Assembly: GCA_965223695.1 (NCBI GenBank)
Contig: CBDCXJ010000051.1
Location: forward strand, 526,391 to 590,390
Direction of reading: 5' to 3'
Length of the DNA stretch: 64,000 nucleotides
Origin: JAUVPB01 sp965223695
Lineage (GTDB): Bacteria > Actinomycetota > Thermoleophilia > Gaiellales > Gaiellaceae
Shown: in pieces, positions 1 to 7,811 of the stretch
Layout: every line of letters starts with the position of its first letter
How positions within the stretch are numbered: position 1 is the first letter of the stretch
Notes under the pieces: model-generated
What the model saw: the letters and a program-made list of their open reading frames with translations, nothing else
What the model was told of the DNA's origin: nothing
Databases searched by the model: none
Position numbers and translations under genes: made by a program

Positions 1-596
1 TTCCCGACGACGACCGCCCGCGGCGCGACGTCGCCGAGCACGACCGCGCCGGCGCCGACGAATGCTTCCGCGCCGATCTCGATACCGGGCAGGAGCACCG
101 CTCCGCCGCCGATCCGCGCGCCGCGGCGAATCGTCGGGCCACGCCTGAGCGCGTGTCGCTGCTGGGTCCGCCCCATGAAGTTGTCGTTGGTCGTGACGAC
201 GCACGGCGCGATGAAGACGCCGTCCTCGATCGTCGTGTAGGCCGTGACGTACGCGTTGGCCTGGATCGTCGTGCCGGCCCCGATGGTCGTGTCGTTCTCG
301 ACCAGCGACCCGCGGCCGACGACGACCTTGTCGCCCAGCTCGCAGCGCTCGCGCACGCAGGCCTGATCACCGACGATCACACCGTCACCGAGCCGCGTGC
401 CCGCGAAGACGATCGCCCCCGCCGAGATCGTGCAGCCGGCGCCGAGCTCGAGCGGCGGCAGCGGATCGCGCGATGCGGTCGAGCGCCCGGCCAGCACTGG
501 CTGCTTGCCGACGACGGCGTGGTCGCCGAGCGCGCTGCCGTCGCCGATCACGGTCCCCGCGTGGACGACGACGTGCTCGCCGAGCGTGTGGCTCAC
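1..596 (-). CDS. Hexapeptide-repeat (LbetaH) acyltransferase, WbpD/WlbB-like, 3' end outside window
   Basis: The minus strand from a GTG at 596 reads as a left-handed beta-helix acyltransferase. Hexapeptide turns such as VVHAGTVIGDGSALGDHAVVG, read here in short pieces (VIGDGS, LGDHAV, IGAGTT), repeat along the chain, and TNDNFMGR lies in the usual active-site loop region. The GTG overlaps the TGA of the upstream oxidoreductase (GTGA, 593-596), so the two are translationally coupled. In the Wbp/Wlb pathway this enzyme N-acetylates the 3-amino group of a UDP-2-acetamido-3-amino-uronic acid. Family and coupling are clear from sequence; the exact substrate is inferred from neighbours. The gene runs off the left edge, so the C-terminus is unseen. 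Confidence 0.8.
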   Translation of the reverse strand, partial: MSHTLGEHVVVHAGTVIGDGSALGDHAVVGKQPVLAGRSTASRDPLPPLELGAGCTISAGAIVFAGTRLGDGVIVGDQACVRERCELGDKVVVGRGSLVENDTTIGAGTTIQANAYVTAYTTIEDGVFIAPCVVTTNDNFMGRTQQRHALRRGPTIRRGARIGGGAVLLPGIEIGAEAFVGAGAVVLGDVAPRAVVVG

Positions 597-1579
597 GCGA
601 CCGGCTCGGTCTCGAGCGAGCGCTGCAGCTCGGCGAGCGTGCGCACGACCGCCAGGCCATCGCGGGCGGGCGCGCCACGGTCGGCCTCGCCGCGGACGAG
701 CTCGAGGAAACGCGTGCACTCGAGCCGCAGCGGCTCGTCGTTGGCGACGAACGGGCTGTGGATGTCGCCCGTGCGCGTCCGCCATTCCCCGTAGGTGCCA
801 ACCGGCTGCTCGGCCGCCTTGTCGTAGATCGTCAGCTTCCGGTCGAGCTCCATGTCATCGAAAACCGCCATCTTCTGCGAGCCGACGACCGTCATGCGGC
901 GCATCTTCTGCGGGTCGAGCCAGGAGAGATGCATGTGCGCGACCTTCCCCGACGGGAAGCGTAGGTAGCAGAACACGACGTCCTCGACGCCCTGCTTGAG
1001 GAAGGACTCGCCGCGCGACCAGACCTCGACCGGGTGCTCGCCGAGCAGGTGCAGGATCACCGAGAGGTCGTGGACGCCGAGGCTCCAGAGCGCGTTCTCG
1101 TCCTTGCGGATGGTGCCCAGGTTCTGGCGGTTGCCGTAGACGTAGAGCACCTCGCCGAGCGCGCCCGAGTCGACGAGCTCCTTGAGCCGCGCGACACCAG
1201 GGTGGTAGAGCAGCAGGTGGCCCGGCATCAGTGCGAGGTCGCGCTCGGCTGCGATCTCGACGAGCTCTTCGGCGTCTTCCGGATCGAGGGCCATCGGCTT
1301 CTCGACGAAGACGTGTTTTCCGGCGAGCAGCGCGTTCTTCGCGATCTCGGCGTGGGTCGGAACCGGCGTCGCGACGACGACCGCGTCGACCTCGTCGTCA
1401 TCGAGAAGGTCGTCGAGCCGATCCGTAAGGGTCGTCGCCGGGAAGCGCGACCCGAGGCGTGCTCCGGCCTCGCTGTCGAGCTCGCAGATCCACTTCAGTC
1501 GGGCGAGCTCGTTGAAGTTGCGGGCGAGGTTCGATCCCCAGGGGCCGAACCCGACCTGGCCGAGGGTCAGAGCTTCCAT
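593..1579 (-). CDS. Gfo/Idh/MocA-family NAD-dependent sugar oxidoreductase (WlbA/WbpB-like)
   Basis: 328 residues, the usual size for the family. A Rossmann motif GFGPWGSN lies near residues 10-17, the conserved EKP cofactor/catalytic motif is at 93-95, and GVHD follows near 168-171. Between a UDP-sugar 6-dehydrogenase and a hexapeptide acetyltransferase, the likely role is oxidation of C3 of a UDP-N-acetyl-hexosaminuronic acid, which prepares it for transamination. The start at 1579 lies inside the end of the upstream dehydrogenase gene (13-bp overlap, different frame). No aminotransferase (WbpE-like) is visible; it would be expected beyond the left edge. Family assignment is firm; substrate is inference. 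Confidence 0.82.
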   Translation of the reverse strand: MEALTLGQVGFGPWGSNLARNFNELARLKWICELDSEAGARLGSRFPATTLTDRLDDLLDDDEVDAVVVATPVPTHAEIAKNALLAGKHVFVEKPMALDPEDAEELVEIAAERDLALMPGHLLLYHPGVARLKELVDSGALGEVLYVYGNRQNLGTIRKDENALWSLGVHDLSVILHLLGEHPVEVWSRGESFLKQGVEDVVFCYLRFPSGKVAHMHLSWLDPQKMRRMTVVGSQKMAVFDDMELDRKLTIYDKAAEQPVGTYGEWRTRTGDIHSPFVANDEPLRLECTRFLELVRGEADRGAPARDGLAVVRTLAELQRSLETEPVA

Positions 1580-2832
1580 ACGGTCTCGCGTTTGGCGCCG
1601 TCCTCGCCGGTGGCGTTTCGGAAGTCGACCACGAGCTTCGCCTTCTTGCCGATTCGCCCGTAGTCGATGCCGGTATGGCGGGTCACAATGCAGACGCAGT
1701 CAGCGTTGGCGATGGCGTCGTCGAGGGACGAGGTCTCGAGCCCGTAGTCCGGGAGGCTCGGCACGAGCTCGTCGGTGTAGCTCACGTGTGCGCCGTCGCG
1801 CTGCAGCAGCTCGATCAGCTTCAGCGCTGGTGACTGGCGCAGATCGCCCACGTCCTCCTTGTAGGAGACGCCGACGATGTGGATCTGCGATCCGCGGATC
1901 GAGTGCTCCTGCGAGTTGAGGGCGTGCCCGATTCGCTCGAGGCAGAAGTAGGGCATGTTCTCGTTGATCTTTCCGGCCAGCTCGATGAACTCGGTATAGA
2001 AGTCGAACTGGCGCGCCTTCCAGGAGAGGTAGAACGGGTCGACTGGCAGGCAATGCCCTCCCAGGCCGGGCCCCGGGCGGAAGCTCATGAACCCGAACGG
2101 CTTCGTCGCGGCGGCCTCGATGACCTCCCAGACATCGATGTCCATGCGCGCGCAGAGCTGGGCGAGCTCGTTGACGAGAGCGATGTTGACGCTGCGAAAG
2201 ACGTTCTCGAGCAGCTTCGTCAGCTCCGCCGCCTCGGGCGAGCTGACCGGAACGAGCGTGTCGAGCGCGCGTCCGTACAGCTCCGAGGCGCGCTTCGTGC
2301 ATGCGCCGGTGATGCCACCGAGCACCTTCGGCGTGTTCTTCGTCGTCCAGTCGTCGCGGCCCGGGTCGACGCGCTCGGGGCTGAACGCGAGGTTGAAGTC
2401 GGTGCCGACCTCGAGGCCTGACGTCGAGAGCAGGGGAAGGAGATCCTCGCGCGTCGTGCCTGGGTAGGTGGTCGACTCGAGCACGACGAGCTGACCCTTT
2501 CGGAGACGCTCGGCGAGCTTCTTCGTCGCTCCGAGCAGGATCGAGAGGTCGGGCTCGCGGCTCGGGGTCAGCGGGGTCGGGAGGGCGATGACGATCGAGT
2601 CGCACTCGCGGACGGCGTCGTAGTCGGTTGTCGCTGCGATCGCCCCGTCGCCGACGAGTCGTTTCAGCGCCTTGGATGGGACGTCCTCGACGTAGCTCTG
2701 GCCCGCGTTGATTGCCTCGACACGGTCGACGTCGAGGTCGACGAGCACGGTGCCGACCCCTGCCTCGGCGAACACGTGAGCTAGCGGCAGGCCGACATAC
2801 CCTGCGCCGATGATGGCGACCTCCCGTTTCAT
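1567..2832 (-). CDS. UDP-N-acetylglucosamine/mannosamine 6-dehydrogenase (nucleotide-sugar dehydrogenase)
   Basis: 421 residues, typical of the UDP-glucose/GDP-mannose dehydrogenase superfamily. The N-terminal NAD-binding motif is GAGYVGLP at 9-16. The catalytic cysteine lies in GGHCLPVDP (Cys261). The central domain (about 200-300) and C-terminal UDP-binding domain (about 310-421, IHIVGVSYKEDVGDLRQSP) are complete. It would oxidise C6 of a UDP-HexNAc to the uronic acid in two NAD-dependent steps. The ATG overlaps the stop of the upstream epimerase gene (ATGA, 2829-2832). Similarity is to the WbpA/WecC branch rather than Ugd, judging mainly from the 2-epimerase next door. Confidence 0.88.
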   Translation of the reverse strand: MKREVAIIGAGYVGLPLAHVFAEAGVGTVLVDLDVDRVEAINAGQSYVEDVPSKALKRLVGDGAIAATTDYDAVRECDSIVIALPTPLTPSREPDLSILLGATKKLAERLRKGQLVVLESTTYPGTTREDLLPLLSTSGLEVGTDFNLAFSPERVDPGRDDWTTKNTPKVLGGITGACTKRASELYGRALDTLVPVSSPEAAELTKLLENVFRSVNIALVNELAQLCARMDIDVWEVIEAAATKPFGFMSFRPGPGLGGHCLPVDPFYLSWKARQFDFYTEFIELAGKINENMPYFCLERIGHALNSQEHSIRGSQIHIVGVSYKEDVGDLRQSPALKLIELLQRDGAHVSYTDELVPSLPDYGLETSSLDDAIANADCVCIVTRHTGIDYGRIGKKAKLVVDFRNATGEDGAKRETVWKL

Positions 2833-3893
2833 CGGCTGCCAATCGTACCCAGCAGCCGCACAATGGCCTCTGCCGCATGACCGTCGCCGTAGAGGTCCTT
2901 GCGCTCGGGGCCGGGGCCGGCCGTCTCGACCGCCTTCGTGATCGCCGCTGGGTCAGTCCCGACAAGGTGGTTCCAGCCGGCGTCGACGGTCTCGGGCCAC
3001 TCGGTCGTGTCACGCAGCGTGATGCAGGGGACGCCGTGCCAGTAGGCCTCCTTCTGGATCCCGCCCGAGTCGGTGAGGACCGCGCGGGCGCTCATCAGCA
3101 GCGCGGTGAAGTCGACCAGGCCGACCGGGTCGACGCGCTCGACCTGCGGGCCGAAGTCGATGTCGTGCTCTTCGATTACCGCCCGTGTTCGCGGGTGCAT
3201 TGGGAAGATGACGGGATCTGTGAGCTCGCGTGTTGCGGCGGCGACCTGCTCGAGGGGCTCGGGCGCTGCGTTTGCCTGGCGGTGGACCGTAAGGAGCAGG
3301 TATCCGCCGGCGTTGAGCTGGCGGTCGGTCAGCTCGGTCGAGCGCTCCTGCGCGATGGGCGCCGCGAGCCGGGCCACGTCTCGCATCACGTCGCCGACCT
3401 CGTAGACGCCCCCGCGGATCCCTTCGCGCGCCAGGTTCTCGACGGCAAGTGATGAGGGGCAGAACAGGGCCCGGCTGAGGCGGTCGGTGAGGATCCGGTT
3501 GTACTCCTCCGGCATCGACAGGTCACGGCTTCGCATACCCGCCTCGACGTGAGCAACCGGCCGCTTCGCGCTCGACGCAGCGAGCGCACCCGCAAGCGTC
3601 GAGTTGGTGTCACCGAAGACGACCACCCAGGCCGGCTCGACCTCCTCGATGGCCGCCTCGATTCCGGGGAGCATTCCCGCCAGCTGCTCCGCAGACGTGC
3701 CGCCGCCAGCGTCGAGGTCGTATGCCGGCTTTGCGAGCTCCAGCTCATCGAAAAAGAGCTGCGAGAGCTCCCTGTCGTAGTGCTGCCCAGTGTGCAAAAC
3801 GGTCTCATCGAGGCCTGCTTCTCGGGCTGCCTGGCTAAACGGCCAGGCCTTGATGAATTGGGGCCGATTGCCGACAACTGTCAGTAGGCGCAC
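2829..3893 (-). CDS. UDP-N-acetylglucosamine 2-epimerase (WecB/WbpI family)
   Basis: Family hallmarks include VVGNRPQFIK at the N-terminus, VFGDTNSTLAG, HVEAGMRS, and the C-terminal UDP-binding stretch TDSGGIQKEAYWHGVP with LRDTTEWPET. It interconverts UDP-GlcNAc-type and UDP-ManNAc-type sugars at C2. I chose the GTG at 3893, which begins directly at the conserved VRLLTVVGNRPQF; an in-frame GTG at 3935 would add 14 Arg/Ser-rich residues unlike the family. Neither start has an obvious Shine-Dalgarno sequence. It is the first gene of a four-gene minus-strand operon, divergent from tRNA-Lys. Confidence 0.88.
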   Translation of the reverse strand: MRLLTVVGNRPQFIKAWPFSQAAREAGLDETVLHTGQHYDRELSQLFFDELELAKPAYDLDAGGGTSAEQLAGMLPGIEAAIEEVEPAWVVVFGDTNSTLAGALAASSAKRPVAHVEAGMRSRDLSMPEEYNRILTDRLSRALFCPSSLAVENLAREGIRGGVYEVGDVMRDVARLAAPIAQERSTELTDRQLNAGGYLLLTVHRQANAAPEPLEQVAAATRELTDPVIFPMHPRTRAVIEEHDIDFGPQVERVDPVGLVDFTALLMSARAVLTDSGGIQKEAYWHGVPCITLRDTTEWPETVDAGWNHLVGTDPAAITKAVETAGPGPERKDLYGDGHAAEAIVRLLGTIGSR

Positions 3894-3940
3894 GCGTAGG
3901 AGGCTACGTGAGCGGCTGCTGGTCGGCGCCCCCACGGGGC

Positions 3941-3946
3941 TATACT
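3941..3946 (+). promoter_or_regulatory. -10 box of the tRNA-Lys promoter
   Basis: TATACT, one base from the sigma-70-type consensus TATAAT, lies 14 bases before the tRNA 5' end in otherwise GC-rich sequence. No convincing -35 hexamer is seen at the expected spacing. Confidence 0.5.
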
Positions 3947-3959
3947 GGCCAGGCTTTTC

Positions 3960-4032
3960 GGGCCGTTAGCTCAGCTGGTAGAGCAGGGGACTCTTAATCC
4001 CAAGGTCACAGGTTCGATTCCTGTACGGCCCA
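3960..4032 (+). tRNA. tRNA-Lys (anticodon CTT)
   Basis: 73-nt cloverleaf. The acceptor stem GGGCCGT pairs with ACGGCCC, the D arm contains AGCTCAGCTGGTAGAGC, the anticodon loop CTCTTAA gives anticodon CTT, and the T arm contains GGTTCGATTCC. The discriminator base is A and CCA is not encoded (the next bases are TCA). There is no integrase or visible att duplication beside it, although the following 580 bases lack recognisable genes. Confidence 0.96.
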
Positions 4033-4611
4033 TCAGGAAAGACCTGCATATACGGGATTTATGTCTATGCATGTTTGGTGTGCGTGTAATATGCGTGTAC
4101 GGCTGCTGGCTGAGGTGGGTGTCTGGGGTCCGCGCCTTGCTGTGTGTCTGAGGCGGTTGACTGATGGGTGTTCCGGGCGTCTGGGCGTGCTGTTTCCGGG
4201 TGCTGTCGGGTCGTGACCTGGTTTCTATGTGGTTGGATTGGCAGCTACTGGTTTGACGATTCTGCCGCCGCGGGGGAGGTGTTGTGTGTGGAGGGGTGAC
4301 CTGGAACCGCACCCTCCCTGTTCTCACGTCCGCGCACGAGCCGAGACGAAGCCGGGGCATTCAACCAGCGGCTGCCCGGGAGTGTCTATACAACGCACTC
4401 GCCTCGCTAACGCCCCCCGAGAACGCCTACCCCTGGGAGTTGAGCGACCGCCACGGAGACATGGCAATGACCTCGACGAAGCCCTCGCTGCTGGGTCGCC
4501 GGTTCACGCCGTAGGGGTCGTCGACGACTAGCCGCCGTTACCGTCCGAAACCAAGACCCTGATCTTGCATCTAACGGCGTTAAGGGTTCCCGTCGAGGGA
4601 AGGAGAGCACG
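4033..4611. other. Intergenic stretch without recognisable genes
   Basis: About 580 bases between tRNA-Lys and the lipoprotein gene. The first 200 bases are G/T-rich on the plus strand and less GC-rich than their surroundings. Short open frames exist but show no family signature. A possible promoter or leader for the lipoprotein gene would lie at its right end. No repeats or integrase remnant were recognised. Confidence 0.4.
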
Positions 4612-5261
4612 GTGCCGAGGACCGAGCATGTCCAAGACCTGACGGTGTCGGCAGGATCACGGCCGAGGAGCAAAGTCTTGCCGTTGGCGCTCTTGGTCGT
4701 CCTCGTCGCGCTGTTGCAGTCGCCTGCGGCGGTGATGATGACGCTCAAGGCACGTCCGCCGCGCCGGCACCAGAGACGGCGCCGGCTGACGTGCCAGCAC
4801 CGACACCAGTCGAGAGACTTGAGGTCACGTGTAGCGTCCTCGACCCGGGTGAGCAGCGGATGGACGGGAGCGACATCGAAGTCCGGGGTGTCGTCAGTGA
4901 GATCAGAGCTGTATCAGCCGATCCGCGACTCGCCGGCGACGTTTCCGCCGTGCTCAATCTCGATGCAAGCTTGGCCACCGGCGAAGGCACCTTCGACGGG
5001 GAGGCGACCCTCGTTCCCGACACGGTGGAAGGGACGTGGGTCGGTACGTTCAGTGGGAAGCTCACCGACCTCTCCCCCTCAGGAGCTTTCTTTTCAGGCC
5101 AGGCCGTGTCCCGGGGCACCGGTGTACTTGAGGGACTGACGCTCACGGTCGACTTCGAGACGATCGACCACACCACGCTCGAGGAAGATCCCTGTCCCAA
5201 CGGGGCAGTTGGAGCAACCTTCGGCACTGGAGTCATCGAGGGAACGTCTTCGCCCAGCTAA
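4612..5261 (+). pseudogene. Secreted lipoprotein of unknown function, single frameshift in the signal peptide
   Basis: A GTG at 4612 with AAGGAG 7-8 bases upstream opens a frame whose hydrophobic stretch (LALLVVLVAL) is a typical lipoprotein signal. The matching lipobox, VACGGDDD with the cysteine codon at 4725-4727, sits in another frame, which then runs to the stop at 5261 through a Pro/Thr/Ala-rich linker and a roughly 140-residue domain. A one-base slip between about 4700 and 4724 would restore one complete lipoprotein. The domain (VTCSVLDPG... TFSGKLTDLSP...) is not recognised. It may be intact in the organism if the slip is a consensus error. Confidence 0.6.
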
Positions 5262-5569
5262 CGAGACAGCCCTCCCACCCCGATCCCGCCTGGCGCATCG
5301 AGTCCCGGGCCGTCCCGGCAGGCCCCGGGATGTCGAGCCCGCGACTGATGGAGCGGCCGACCCGCGGAGCCGGCTTCTCTTGTGAACTTGTTGTCTTGAT
5401 GGGAGCGCCGGCGCCGTACGACTCTCGCGCCCGCTTCCAGATCCCAACGACCCGCCTAACCGGCGCCTCGGGACGCGGGGCCCGTTCTTCACGGGAGTTG
5501 CGCGAGCGTGCGCCCCGCGGCCACGCAACGGACTCGCGGGGTCGGACTTGCCACCCACGAGTGGCCAAC
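5262..5569. other. Unassigned stretch
   Basis: About 300 bases after the lipoprotein gene. Open frames here have arginine/serine-rich, family-less translations typical of high-GC shadow frames, and I see nothing functional. Confidence 0.3.
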
Positions 5570-5790
5570 CTACGTCATGTAGTTGTGCACCTGCCACAGC
5601 TCGGGCTTCGGGGGGTCGGAGACACCGGCGGCCTGGAGCGCGGGGCCGAGGCGCTCGCCGTAGAACCGATCCGCAGCCTCCTTCGACTCCCAAACCTCGA
5701 TGACCCGCCAGCCACCGTTCGGGCTCGGCCCGGCCACGTGCAGGATCCCGCCCGCCGGCTTGCCGTCCAGAGCGAGGTTCTCGAGGAGAC
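5570..5790 (-). pseudogene. Remnant of a small dimeric alpha/beta-barrel (ABM-like) protein
   Basis: The minus strand ending at a TAG at 5570-5572 translates into a coherent 65-70-residue C-terminal piece: LDGKPAGGILHVAGP, then GGWRVIEVWESKEAADRF and PKPELWQVHNYMT. This is the usual end of actinobacterial antibiotic-biosynthesis-monooxygenase-like proteins of about 95-100 residues. Upstream the frame meets a TGA with no usable start, so roughly 25-30 N-terminal residues are missing or shifted out of frame. Either a 5' truncation or another frameshift. It points toward, and overlaps nothing of, the cupin gene on the other strand. Confidence 0.5.
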
Positions 5791-5891
5791 GAGGCCGCGA
5801 AGAAGTCCGTCAGCTACATACCGCCAGGCGGCTAGCGGCGGCTGAGCCTCTTAGAATCCGCGGCTCCGGCAAGCAAGGCAAGGAGGTAGAA

Positions 5892-6802
5892 ATGGCCATC
5901 GCGATGATGATGGATAACCCCGCTGGCTCACAGGGAGAGGCGTTTCCGTCAATCTCACAGAGGGCCTCCGGGCCGGCATCTACGAGCTCCCGTGGGACAC
6001 GGCCGCGGAGCCTGCCGGCGTCGCGGGCCTCGAGCAGCGCCTGATCAGCCGCGACAGCGCGACCGGGGCGTCCACGTTGATGGTCAGAGTGCCCGCCGGC
6101 TGGGAGGGCGCCGCCGATGCCGAGACGACCGTCGAGCTCTTCGTGCTCGAAGGCGATCTCGACGTGGACGGGCACGAGCTAAGGGTCACGGGCTACGCGC
6201 ACGTGCCGCCGAGCGCCGGAGCCGTGCCGCTCAGCTCTAGAAGCGGTGCTCAGGCCTACGTCTTCTGGACACCCGAGATGGAGATCGACCCGGGGGCGGT
6301 GCGGATCACCAGCTTCTGGGACGCACCGTGGGAAGAAGGGCTGCTCAACAAGCTCCCGCAGCGGTGGAAGTCGCTGCGCCAACCCGACCCGGCCGACGGC
6401 CCGATTCACGGGAGTCCGAGCGGGCTCCTGCGCGTGATGCAATGGATGCCCGGCTTCGTGGCGCCGATGGTGCATGTGCACTCGGTCTGGGAAGAGGTGA
6501 TCTTCCTGTGTGGCGATTGGATCGCGGGCGAGCGCGGCGCCGTAGCCCCCGGAAGCTACCTCGGCACCCCAGCCGGCTATTGGCACGCGCCAGTCCCTAC
6601 CCGGACGGGCGCGCTCGCAATCGTGCATGCCGACAAGCCACTCGACCTCGAGCAGCGCGAATGCGACGGCGGGCCCGAGCTCACCCGCGCCTACCTCGAC
6701 GAGATGTCGATGCTCGAGGCGCCTGCGCACGGCGAGCTCGATTTCCTCGAGCGCTTCGACGTCGAGCTTTCGGAGCTCGTCGGCTCACAGGCAGCGCGCT
6801 AG
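5892..6802 (+). pseudogene. Cupin-domain (ChrR-like) protein with an N-terminal frameshift
   Basis: AAGGAGG at 5880-5886 strongly marks the ATG at 5892, giving MAIAMMMDNPAGSQ. The rest of the protein is in a different frame from about 5942: VNLTEGLRAGIYELPWD, LISRDSATGASTLMVRVPAGW, then two cupin-like halves, the second with MVHVHSVWEEVIFLCGDW and GSYLGTPAGYWHAP, whose His/Glu residues are probable metal ligands. One indel between about 5915 and 5941 reconciles them. If the shift is real, translation could begin at the TTG at 6077 and lose about 60 residues. Cupins of this kind bind a metal and act as sensors or small-molecule enzymes; the role here is unknown. Confidence 0.62.
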
Positions 6803-6810
6803 AGAGGGCC

Positions 6811-7614
6811 CTACAGCTCGCGGTACTCGTCGAGGATCGCGCACAGCCGCTCGACGATGACCGCGAACAGCTGGCGGCCCGTCTCCCCGCTGGCGAGCGT
6901 GGGATCGCCCATGACGCCGTCGGGGAGCGAGGCCTTGAAGTCGAAGCCGACGGTCGCCTCACCGGCGCTGAACATGTCCTTCTTGGCAGCACTTAGCCCG
7001 AAGTCTCGTTTCGGGTCGATGTAGTGGACAGGCGCCGCATCGAGCATGATCTGGCCAGGCCGCAGGTGCATCTGGAGCGAGGTCTCGAGCTCGCCCGCAT
7101 GTGACGCACCGCCGAGCTTGCTCTTTCGGATCCTGCCGAACAGCTCGGCGGCGAGGTTGACATAGTTCAGCTGCAGCAAGGCTGTTCCGTGATCCTCCAT
7201 GTACTCGCCGACGAACGCCTGGACGACCGGCTTGTTGGGCGCGTGACCGACGATCAGCGCGATCTTCTCGAAGCCCTGATCGACCATGCTCGTGCAGAGG
7301 TCCTCGAGCAGGCTCACGAAGGTCGCCCGGCGCAGCGTGAGCAGGCCCGGGAACTCACGGTGGGCGCCGGAGAGTCCCCACCAGACCGGCGGCGCGACGA
7401 TCGCGTACGAACAACGCCGCGACGCTTCAACCGCCGACTCGTACGCCCCGGCGATGTCCGTGTCGACCGGCAGATGAGATCCATGCTGCTCGATCGCCCC
7501 GATCGCCCCGATCGCCCCGATCGCCCCGATCGGCAGGAGGACGACTGACCGCTCCGTTCTGGCCTCGGCCAGCTGCGGTGCGGTCATGTCCTGCCAGAGT
7601 CGCGGCTCACTCAC
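6811..7614 (-). CDS. Creatininase-family amidohydrolase with an expanded Ile-Gly-Ala repeat
   Basis: 267 residues. Creatininase-fold metal ligands appear in order: EQHGSH (Glu42, His44), DTD (51-53) and HAGELETS with its Glu. The usual glycine/asparagine-rich HGGN motif is replaced by VGHAPNKP. The segment LPIGAIEQHG of the family is here LPIGAIGAIGAIGAIEQHG, because a 9-bp unit is repeated in tandem just before the metal site. The family hydrolyses cyclic or linear amides (creatinine, formamidopyrimidines, mycofactocin precursor). The substrate is unknown; the neighbourhood is rich in amide hydrolases. Confidence 0.8.
   Translation of the reverse strand: MSEPRLWQDMTAPQLAEARTERSVVLLPIGAIGAIGAIGAIEQHGSHLPVDTDIAGAYESAVEASRRCSYAIVAPPVWWGLSGAHREFPGLLTLRRATFVSLLEDLCTSMVDQGFEKIALIVGHAPNKPVVQAFVGEYMEDHGTALLQLNYVNLAAELFGRIRKSKLGGASHAGELETSLQMHLRPGQIMLDAAPVHYIDPKRDFGLSAAKKDMFSAGEATVGFDFKASLPDGVMGDPTLASGETGRQLFAVIVERLCAILDEYREL
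7492..7532. repeat. 9-bp tandem repeat inside the creatininase-family gene
   Basis: GATCGCCCC occurs four times in a row from 7492 to 7527, followed by a partial fifth copy (GATCG). The unit length is a multiple of three, so copy number changes keep the reading frame and only add or remove Ile-Gly-Ala triplets next to the metal-binding EQHG motif. Confidence 0.9.
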
Positions 7615-7760
7615 CCGCAGCTACTCCGGCGACGGGCCCGTTTGGTGACGTTCGCGACGCCGTGGAAGCCCATGACGTGAAGCTACCGCTCATGCGCTCC
7701 GGCCGCTAGATGGCCGAAACGGTCGCGTCGCGCCCTTGATCAGCCGTGGCACGGCGGAGC

Positions 7761-7794
7761 GTGCCAGACGCCCGCGAAACGACCCGTCTGGCAC
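7761..7794. repeat. 10-bp inverted repeat upstream of the serine recombinase
   Basis: GTGCCAGACG (7761-7770) and CGTCTGGCAC (7785-7794) are perfect reverse complements separated by 14 bases. There is no T-run, and it lies just before a recombinase gene, so an operator or recombination site is more likely than a terminator. A further copy of GTCTGGCAC lies at 7866-7874 inside the gene. Confidence 0.7.
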
Positions 7795-7810
7795 TAAAGA
7801 TTATTTAGTG
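7792..7810. promoter_or_regulatory. AT-rich palindrome abutting the recombinase start
   Basis: CACTAAA (7792-7798) and TTTAGTG (7804-7810) form a perfect 7-bp dyad with a 5-base spacer (GATTA), ending two bases before the ATG at 7812. It shares CAC with the preceding repeat. It is the most AT-rich spot locally and probably contains the promoter, so it may serve as operator or crossover site. Confidence 0.55.
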
Positions 7811-7811
7811 T

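Noticed and set aside
3971..4360. Minus-strand reading frame of 129 codons ending in GRTGIEPVTLGLRVPCSTS
   Set aside because: This is the well-known spurious protein produced by reading antisense through a tRNA gene; it covers tRNA-Lys.
4033..4611. Integrated element at tRNA-Lys
   Set aside because: No integrase and no duplicated tRNA 3' end could be found in this window.
7492..7532. Short tandem repeat as a CRISPR array
   Set aside because: Units are 9 bp and contiguous without spacers and lie inside a coding gene.
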